NCBI GenBank assembly: GCA_009700405.1
Contig: WLMD01000024.1
Location: 1 to 16,319 of the forward strand
DNA length: 16,319 nucleotides
Reading direction: 5' to 3'
Source: Actinomycetota bacterium
GTDB taxonomy: Bacteria > Actinomycetota > Actinomycetes > Nanopelagicales > Nanopelagicaceae
Positions 1-5,435 of this stretch are shown here, piece by piece; the first letter of the stretch is position 1; the number at the start of each line of letters is the position of its first letter. Position numbers and translations under genes: made by a program. The notes under the pieces are model-generated. The model was not told where the DNA came from. It saw only the letters and a list, made by a program, of their open reading frames with translations, and made no database searches.

Positions 1-439
1 AAGTATCTGAGAATAAATCATGAACGAGGTCGCCTGGATCGTCATCGCGCATCGCAATTTCTTCAAGAACAACTTTGCGTTCTGCGTCCACATCATTGGC
101 TGTAACTAGCGATGATGTGATGAGGTCGGAAATGACTTCCACCGCCATAGGTAAATCGGTATCAATCACCCGGGCATAAAAGCAGGTGTATTCCTTGCTG
201 GTGAATGCATTCATCTCTCCACCAACAGACTCAATTGATGAAGAGATTTCGAGTGCTGTACGTGAAGTAGTTCCTTTGAATAACAAATGTTCTAGAAAAT
301 GAGAAGCCCCGGCAACGCTCGGGGTTTCATCACGTGAACCAACATTGACCCAAATTCCTATCGCAGCGCTGCGTACCGAGGAGACTTCCTCCGTGACGAT
401 ACGCAGGCCGCTAGATAGAACTGTGCGTCGAACGCTCAA
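1..439 (-). CDS. pepR: M16-family zinc peptidase (PepR-like), N-terminal part, cut by window edge
   Basis: About 146 codons of a pitrilysin/insulinase-family (M16) metallopeptidase are visible, and the rest lies beyond the left edge. The inverted zinc motif HxxEH is read as HFLEH at about residues 50-54, preceded by GSRDETPSVAGAS. The stretch LEEIAMRDDDPGD further on carries the expected downstream glutamate zinc ligand. The wording of the N-terminus closely matches actinobacterial PepR proteins, which also follow pnp in Mycobacterium. The first in-frame start after an in-frame TGA is TTG at 439, giving M-S-V-R-R-T-V-L. No ATG or GTG fits, and the ribosome-binding site is weak. The gap from the pnp stop is 8 bases, so the two are almost certainly cotranscribed. 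M16 peptidases of this type process peptides in the cytoplasm; the substrate cannot be told here. Confidence 0.92.
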   Translation of the reverse strand, partial: MSVRRTVLSSGLRIVTEEVSSVRSAAIGIWVNVGSRDETPSVAGASHFLEHLLFKGTTSRTALEISSSIESVGGEMNAFTSKEYTCFYARVIDTDLPMAVEVISDLITSSLVTANDVDAERKVVLEEIAMRDDDPGDLVHDLFSDT

Positions 440-447
440 AGTCTTAC

Positions 448-2649
448 TTACTCAGCAGACTCTGTTGCGCCGTCTTCGAGAACGGGAACAAGTGACAACT
501 TGCCCTTAGGGTCGATCTCGCCGATTTCCACCTGAATCTTGTCGCCAACCTTCATTACTTCTTCAAGATTTTCAATGCGCTTGCCACCATGCATCTTGCG
601 GATTTGCGAGACGTGAAGCAATCCATCTTTTCCTGGAAGAAGTGAGATAAAGGCACCAAATGCAGCAAGTTTTACAACGGTACCGAGGTAGCGCTCTCCA
701 ACTTCTGGCATCTGTGGGTTAGCAATGGCGTTGATTTGCGCGCGGGCAGCTTCTGCCTTTGGTCCATCAGTTGCGCCAATGTAGATCGTGCCGTCATCTT
801 CAATGGAAATCTCAGCGCCAGTTTCATCTTGAATCTGGTTGATGATCTTTCCCTTAGGTCCGATAACTGCACCGATCTGATCCACTGGAATCTTGATCGA
901 GATAATACGTGGAGCAAATGGGCTCATTTCATCTGGAGCATCAATGGCTTCAGCCATGACATCCAAGATTGCTAAGCGAGCTTCTTTTGCCTGTAGAAGT
1001 GCACCAGCAAGAACTGATGCAGGAATTCCATCGAGCTTTGTATCAAGCTGTAGCGCTGTTACGAAATCACGAGTACCAGCAACTTTAAAGTCCATATCTC
1101 CAAATGCATCTTCTGCACCAAGAATGTCCGTAAGCGCTACGTATTCAATTTTTCCATCAACATCGTCTGAAATCAGACCCATTGCGATACCTGCTACTGG
1201 CGCACGAAGTGGCACACCAGCATTAAGTAGTGCGAGGGTTGATGCACACACTGATCCCATGGAAGTTGATCCATTGGAACCAAGTGCTTCAGATACTTGA
1301 CGAATCGCATAAGGGAATTCTTCACGGCTTGGAAGAACTGGCAATAGTGCGCGTTCTGCAAGTGCTCCGTGTCCAATTTCGCGACGCTTAGGTGTGCCAA
1401 CACGACCAGTCTCACCTGTTGAATATGGTGGGAAGTTGTAATTGTGCATGTAGCGCTTATGGTTTTCTGGATTCAACGTGTCAAGCTGTTGCTCCATCTT
1501 GAGCATGTTCAGCGTTGTGATTCCAAGAATCTGAGTCTCTCCACGTTCGAAGATTGCTGATCCATGAACGCGAGGCACAACTTCAACCTCGGCTGAAAGC
1601 GCACGAATATCGCGCAACCCACGTCCATCAATACGAACCTTGTCACGCAATACACGCTGGCGAACTAAGCTCTTCGTCAATGAACGAAATGCTGCTGGAA
1701 TTTCTTTTTCGCGGCCAACAAAAGCCTCGGCAAGTGATTCCTTAACAGATGCGCTGAGGCGATCTGTTTCAGTTTCGCGTTCTTGTTTTCCAGCAATAGT
1801 AAGAGCCTTCGCAAGGTCAGCAGAGACTGCCTTTGAGACAGCTGCGAACGCATCATCTTGGTAATCCAAGAAGATAGGAAATTCGCCAGTTGGCTTTGCT
1901 GCGGCCTTAGCGACCTTGGATTGTGCTTCGCACAATGCGCGAATAAATGGCTTTGCTGCATCGAGGCCTTGTGAAACAACTTCCTCTGTAGGAGTTGGTG
2001 CTCCACCCTTGATGAGTTCAATAGTGCGCACAGTTGCTTCGGCTTCAACCATCATGATGGCAACATCGTCGCCACTGATACGACCAGCAACAACCATGTC
2101 AAAGACAGCATCTTCAAGTTGTGAGTGGTTTGGGAATGCGACCCATTGACCTGAAATTAGTGCAACGCGAACGCCACCAATTGGGCCAGAGAATGGCAAT
2201 CCAGCAAGTTGTGTCGACATGGACGCAGCGTTGATTGCAACGACGTCATACATGTGGTCTGGGTTAAGTGCCATAACTGTGACGACAACTTGGACCTCAT
2301 TACGTAAACCCTTAACGAAGGATGGGCGCAATGGACGATCGATTAAACGGCAGGTAAGAATTGCATCCTCCGATGGACGTCCTTCACGACGGAAGAATGA
2401 TCCTGGGATACGACCAAGTGCATACATGCGCTCTTCAACATCTACTGTGAGTGGGAAAAAGTCGAATTGATCCTTAGGATGTTTTGAAACTGTTGTTGCG
2501 GAAAGCAACATGGTTTCGTCATCTAGGTAAACAACGGTGCTTCCACCGGCTTGGCGCGCTAGGCGTCCTGTTTCAAAACGTATTTCTCTTTTTCCGAATT
2601 TTCCGTTATCAATTACTGCAACGGCTGATGAGATTTCTTGACCCTCCAT
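448..2649 (-). CDS. pnp: Polyribonucleotide nucleotidyltransferase (PNPase)
   Basis: This is a full-length PNPase (733 aa), the phosphate-dependent 3'-5' exoribonuclease of RNA turnover; in actinobacteria it is also called GpsI. The first RNase PH domain (about 10-145) carries FFRREGRPSEDAIL from residue 85. A helical middle domain follows. The second RNase PH domain (about 340-555) holds GSNGSTSMGS (457-466) and the catalytic-region motif DAFGDMDFK (514-522). A KH domain (about 580-640) has the GxxG loop GPKG at 597-600, and an S1 domain covers about 650-722, so nothing is truncated. The ATG at 2649 has a good Shine-Dalgarno, AGGAGC (2655-2660), 5 bases upstream. It lies 130 bases after rpsO, the usual rpsO-pnp pairing. 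The family is trimeric and cytoplasmic. Confidence 0.98.
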   Translation of the reverse strand: MEGQEISSAVAVIDNGKFGKREIRFETGRLARQAGGSTVVYLDDETMLLSATTVSKHPKDQFDFFPLTVDVEERMYALGRIPGSFFRREGRPSEDAILTCRLIDRPLRPSFVKGLRNEVQVVVTVMALNPDHMYDVVAINAASMSTQLAGLPFSGPIGGVRVALISGQWVAFPNHSQLEDAVFDMVVAGRISGDDVAIMMVEAEATVRTIELIKGGAPTPTEEVVSQGLDAAKPFIRALCEAQSKVAKAAAKPTGEFPIFLDYQDDAFAAVSKAVSADLAKALTIAGKQERETETDRLSASVKESLAEAFVGREKEIPAAFRSLTKSLVRQRVLRDKVRIDGRGLRDIRALSAEVEVVPRVHGSAIFERGETQILGITTLNMLKMEQQLDTLNPENHKRYMHNYNFPPYSTGETGRVGTPKRREIGHGALAERALLPVLPSREEFPYAIRQVSEALGSNGSTSMGSVCASTLALLNAGVPLRAPVAGIAMGLISDDVDGKIEYVALTDILGAEDAFGDMDFKVAGTRDFVTALQLDTKLDGIPASVLAGALLQAKEARLAILDVMAEAIDAPDEMSPFAPRIISIKIPVDQIGAVIGPKGKIINQIQDETGAEISIEDDGTIYIGATDGPKAEAARAQINAIANPQMPEVGERYLGTVVKLAAFGAFISLLPGKDGLLHVSQIRKMHGGKRIENLEEVMKVGDKIQVEIGEIDPKGKLSLVPVLEDGATESAE

Positions 2650-2779
2650 GGGTCGCTCCTGTTCTCGATCAACTCGAGGAGCATGAATCTTCGATCGAAG
2701 CCCACGGACGGCTACTGTGTTGCATAGTTAGTTCCGTAAACCACTACCGAGGACCATTGCTCCCGGTTGATCGTTCTAA
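2650..2779 (-). other. rpsO-pnp intergenic leader with short inverted repeats
   Basis: This 130-base spacer is the longest between minus-strand genes in the window. It holds a perfect 12-bp palindrome CTTCGATCGAAG (2689-2700) and a 5-bp stem, CTCGA and TCGAG around a 5-base loop (2664-2678), just upstream of the pnp Shine-Dalgarno. A weaker stem (ACCGGG with CTCGGT) lies near the rpsO end. No U-tract follows any stem, so this does not look like a terminator. In E. coli the equivalent spacer is an RNA-processing site that controls pnp; whether that holds here is inference. Confidence 0.4.
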
Positions 2780-3049
2780 TTAACGGCGAATACCGAGTTT
2801 TTCGATGATCGCTCTGTAACGTTCGATATTTGTCTTTGCGAGGTACTGAAGAATTCGACGACGTTGACCTACTAATAGCAGCAAGCCACGACGGTTGTGG
2901 TGGTCATGCTTATTCGTCTTAAGGTGTTCTGTGATTTCTTCAATGCGCTTGGAGAGCAAAGCGACCTGTGCTTCAGGACTTCCCGTGTCAGTAGGTGAAG
3001 AACCGTACTTAGCGATAATTTCTTTCTTTACTTCTGGTGATAGTGCCAT
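2780..3049 (-). CDS. rpsO: Small ribosomal subunit protein uS15
   Basis: Ribosomal protein S15 (89 aa, the normal family length) is a primary binder of the 16S rRNA central domain and helps form bridges to the 50S subunit. The whole protein is recognisable: the N-terminal helix (SPEVKKEIIAKYG), the conserved DTGSPEAQVALLSKRIEEIT segment (from residue 17), the HKHDHHNRRGLL-like loop (NKHDHHNRRGLL) and the C-terminal RRRILQYL/RYRAIIEKLGIRR stretch. The ATG at 3049 has a strong Shine-Dalgarno, AAGGAG (3059-3064), 9 bases upstream. It lies 122 bases after ribF and before pnp. The leader contains possible alternative hairpins (listed separately); S15 often represses its own mRNA through such structures. 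Confidence 0.99.
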   Translation of the reverse strand: MALSPEVKKEIIAKYGSSPTDTGSPEAQVALLSKRIEEITEHLKTNKHDHHNRRGLLLLVGQRRRILQYLAKTNIERYRAIIEKLGIRR

Positions 3050-3080
3050 TTCTTGGTACTCCTTCTACTGGTCACGAGGG

Positions 3081-3103
3081 CTTCCGGTTTGCCTCACGGA
3101 AAC
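3081..3103 (-). promoter_or_regulatory. Alternative hairpins in the rpsO 5' leader
   Basis: Two pairings share one arm and exclude each other. The first (3087-3103) pairs GTTT then CC with GG then AAAC, with one bulged C, around a GTGA loop of the GNRA type. The second (3081-3102) pairs TTTCCG with CGGAAG (five Watson-Crick pairs and one G-U) around a 10-base loop. Both lie about 17-55 bases upstream of the rpsO start codon, inside the leader that would follow the candidate promoter at 3126-3134. S15 autoregulation through mRNA structures is known in several bacterial phyla; the assignment here is inference. Confidence 0.35.
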
Positions 3104-3125
3104 TCGCTTTCTCGGTGGACGTCGT

Positions 3126-3134
3126 AGGATACCA
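3126..3134 (-). promoter_or_regulatory. rpsO: Candidate extended -10 promoter for rpsO
   Basis: On the minus strand the gap between ribF and rpsO contains TGGTATCCT, which fits an extended -10 element (TG, one base, then a TAnnnT hexamer). A partial -35 (TTCACT) lies 18 bases upstream. Transcription would begin near 3119, giving a leader of about 70 bases. This is pattern matching only. Confidence 0.35.
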
Positions 3135-3171
3135 GCGCACGCTCATACAAGTGAAATCGAGAGCGTAATGA

Positions 3172-4095
3172 TCAGATTTGGGTCAGTTTCCGCGCTTGAT
3201 CGCAATCAATCTTCATCTGGTCGAGCAAGGGCTCTAATCCATCAAATTTCACGGTTTCTCGTAATCTCCACCCAAAATCAATCTTTGCATTCTTGTCATA
3301 GAGATCGAGCCCGCTCTGATCTAAGGCATATGCCTCTACCTGGCGAGAACGCCGTCCTTCAAAGGTTGGATTCGTACCAATAGAAATCGCAGCTGGCCAA
3401 CGATCATTCTCAACTTCAAGCCAGCCGGCATAAATACCATCACTTGGAACAGTGTTCGTTGAAGCGGAATATCCAAGATTTGCTGTTGGGTACCCAATTT
3501 CGCGTCCACGTTTTTCTCCGTGAATCACAATTCCCTCCATACGGTGGGGCCTGGTTAAAAGTTTTGCTGCTAATTCAACATCACCTTGTGCAATGGCTTT
3601 ACGGATTCGGGTGGATGAAACAACTTCATCACCATTGGATTGCAAAGCAACTTCTTGCGCCGCAAAACCAAACTTCTCCCCCGCTGAAATCAGGTCTGCG
3701 ACACGTCCGGCAGCTTTATGTCCATAAGAAAAATTCTGACCAACAACAACGCCGGAAATTTTTAAGTAATCGATTAAGACCTCTGATACAAAATCCTCTG
3801 GTGACTTGGCTGCGAATTCACGATCGAACTCGCAAACAATGACCGCATCTGCGCCGTAACTACGCAGTAGCTCTACTCGGCGCTCGAGGGAAACCAACAT
3901 AGTCGGCGCCTTCTCTGGAGCAAAAAACTGCATAGGGTGGGGATCAAAAGTGAGTGCAATGACTCCTTGACCGTTACTTACTTCTTTAGCCTTGGCAATA
4001 ATTGCTTGATGGCCCAGGTGAACTCCATCAAAAATTCCAATTGCCACGGTTGCGCCAACAATTTGCTTGCCACGCCACTGCATACGGTTCATCAT
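3172..4095 (-). CDS. ribF: Bifunctional riboflavin kinase / FMN adenylyltransferase
   Basis: RibF phosphorylates riboflavin to FMN and then adenylates FMN to FAD in the cytoplasm. The N-terminal adenylyltransferase half shows GIFDGVHLGHQ (20-30, the nucleotidyl-transferase HxGH-type motif), TFDPHP (49-54) and SSTRIRKAI (160-168). The C-terminal flavokinase half begins near 183 and shows GYPTANLG (201-208), DGIYAG (219-224) and SIGTNPTF (238-245). At 307 aa it is the normal bifunctional length. The ATG at 4095 overlaps the truB stop in an ATGA arrangement, which implies translational coupling; a second ATG follows directly. The truB-ribF order is common in bacteria. A 122-base gap follows before rpsO. 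Confidence 0.97.
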   Translation of the reverse strand: MMNRMQWRGKQIVGATVAIGIFDGVHLGHQAIIAKAKEVSNGQGVIALTFDPHPMQFFAPEKAPTMLVSLERRVELLRSYGADAVIVCEFDREFAAKSPEDFVSEVLIDYLKISGVVVGQNFSYGHKAAGRVADLISAGEKFGFAAQEVALQSNGDEVVSSTRIRKAIAQGDVELAAKLLTRPHRMEGIVIHGEKRGREIGYPTANLGYSASTNTVPSDGIYAGWLEVENDRWPAAISIGTNPTFEGRRSRQVEAYALDQSGLDLYDKNAKIDFGWRLRETVKFDGLEPLLDQMKIDCDQARKLTQI

Positions 4096-4976
4096 GATGC
4101 CGCCGCAAACACAGCAATAGGCTTGGCGTAACTTTCATTATTGGATAGCAAGGCAATCAACTGACCATGTGCCATAGCTGCAGTGATTTCCATCGACTTA
4201 CTCAGAGCAAGTGAGCGACCAAATGAAAGCTCCAAGACTTCTTCCTCCGAAATATCTCGGATTGGGAATGTTAGCGCTGCTACTTCTCCGATTGTTAGCG
4301 CCTTGAATTGCGCTGATTTCAATTGCTCGATTGTTACCGATGGATTGAGAGTAAAACTTGCGACTCGCGTACGACGCAATGCGCTTAGATGGCCACCGAC
4401 GCCAAGTGCTTGACCACAATCGCGCGCTATAGCTCGAATGAAAGTACCTGCACTACACGTTACTTCGATATCAATTTCAATCCGTGTCTCGGTACGACGA
4501 ATATTCAACACATCTAACTGGCTAATAGTGACTTCTCGCGCCGGCAATTGAACATCTTCACCAGCACGAACACGGGCATGAGCTCGCTGTCCATCTACTT
4601 TCACCGCTGAAACCGAACTAGGACGTTGCTGAATAACTCCCTGCATAGCAGATAGCTCAACGCGAATCATTTCATCCGTAATCGCTGCCAATTGCTCGGT
4701 GCTTGCCGTTGTAAGAACTTCGCCTTCGGCATCATCAGTTACAGTGCTTTGCCCAAGAACTACAGTTGCCGAATAAGACTTATCTCCATCGGTTATGTAT
4801 TGAAGCAACCGAGTTCCAATTCCAAAGCCCAATACAAGAACTCCAGTGGCCATCGGATCTAGCGTGCCAGCATGCCCAACTTTGCGAGTTCCAAGTGCTC
4901 GACGAGCAATTGCAACGACGTCATGGCTAGTCATACCTGGAGCTTTATCTACAACCAGGAATCCGTCGATGCTCAA
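4092..4976 (-). CDS. truB: tRNA pseudouridine(55) synthase
   Basis: TruB isomerises U55 in the T-loop of tRNAs. The N-terminus GFLVVDKAPGMTSHDVV (5-21) and GHAGTLDPMATGVLVLG (34-50) are typical, with the catalytic aspartate at D40. Later family motifs are visible: the QRPSSVSAVKVDGQRAH segment, the TCSAGTFIRAIARDCG segment, and the GGHLSALRRTRV segment. The protein is 294 aa, with a modest C-terminal extension like the actinobacterial form. The start is a TTG at 4976, supported by AGAGGA about 9 bases upstream; the next ATG (residue 15) would remove a conserved motif. It begins only 2 bases after the rbfA stop. In Mycobacterium, other genes (nrnA, dinF) lie downstream of rbfA. Confidence 0.97.
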   Translation of the reverse strand: MSIDGFLVVDKAPGMTSHDVVAIARRALGTRKVGHAGTLDPMATGVLVLGFGIGTRLLQYITDGDKSYSATVVLGQSTVTDDAEGEVLTTASTEQLAAITDEMIRVELSAMQGVIQQRPSSVSAVKVDGQRAHARVRAGEDVQLPAREVTISQLDVLNIRRTETRIEIDIEVTCSAGTFIRAIARDCGQALGVGGHLSALRRTRVASFTLNPSVTIEQLKSAQFKALTIGEVAALTFPIRDISEEEVLELSFGRSLALSKSMEITAAMAHGQLIALLSNNESYAKPIAVFAAAS

Positions 4977-4978
4977 AT

Positions 4979-5431
4979 TTAGTTTTCCTCTTCTTCATCT
5001 TCTTGATCAATTACTCGAGGAGCCTTGTATGGATCTGACTCCCCCGCATATTGAGCATTTGCGCGCAATGCAATTACTTCTGCATCGCGTTGATGAACTG
5101 TCTCCAAAAGCGATTCCAATGCTAGGGCGCTCTCTGGAAGCCCATCCAAGAAGAATTCAATGGATGGAGTAATTCGAGTGCCTAGATCTTTACCGACTGC
5201 TGAGCGAATTACGCCAGTTGCACTCTTTAGAGCAGCTGCTGTCGCTTCGCGTTGGGTTTCATCACCTAGGACGGTGTAAAAAACTGAAGCATGTTGAAGG
5301 TCACCAGTGACACGCGTATCAGTGATTGTGACGAACCCCAGGCGAGGATCTTTTATCTTCCCCTCAAGGAGTCCGGCCACAACAACTTTAATTCGGTCTG
5401 CAACTTTTTGTGAACGGTGTGATTGGCCCAT
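4979..5431 (-). CDS. rbfA: 30S ribosome-binding factor A
   Basis: RbfA is a single KH-like-fold factor that matures the 5' end of 16S rRNA and binds late 30S precursors. The core reads MGQSHRSQKVADRIKVVVAG at the N-terminus, then KDPRLGFVTITDTRVTGDLQ, then FYTVLGD and a C-terminal IEFFLD strand. An acidic tail ends in EDEEEEN. I chose the ATG at 5431 (150 aa) because it starts at the family position, 4 bases after the infB stop. An upstream in-frame codon at 5494 would add 21 residues overlapping infB, with no family similarity. The position between infB and truB is conserved; the gap to truB is 2 bases. Confidence 0.96.
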   Translation of the reverse strand: MGQSHRSQKVADRIKVVVAGLLEGKIKDPRLGFVTITDTRVTGDLQHASVFYTVLGDETQREATAAALKSATGVIRSAVGKDLGTRITPSIEFFLDGLPESALALESLLETVHQRDAEVIALRANAQYAGESDPYKAPRVIDQEDEEEEN

Positions 5432-5435
5432 GGTG

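Noticed and set aside
893..1300. Plus-strand open frame opposite pnp
   Set aside because: The minus strand encodes an intact PNPase with all catalytic motifs; the antisense product is Ser/Ala-rich with no recognisable domain.
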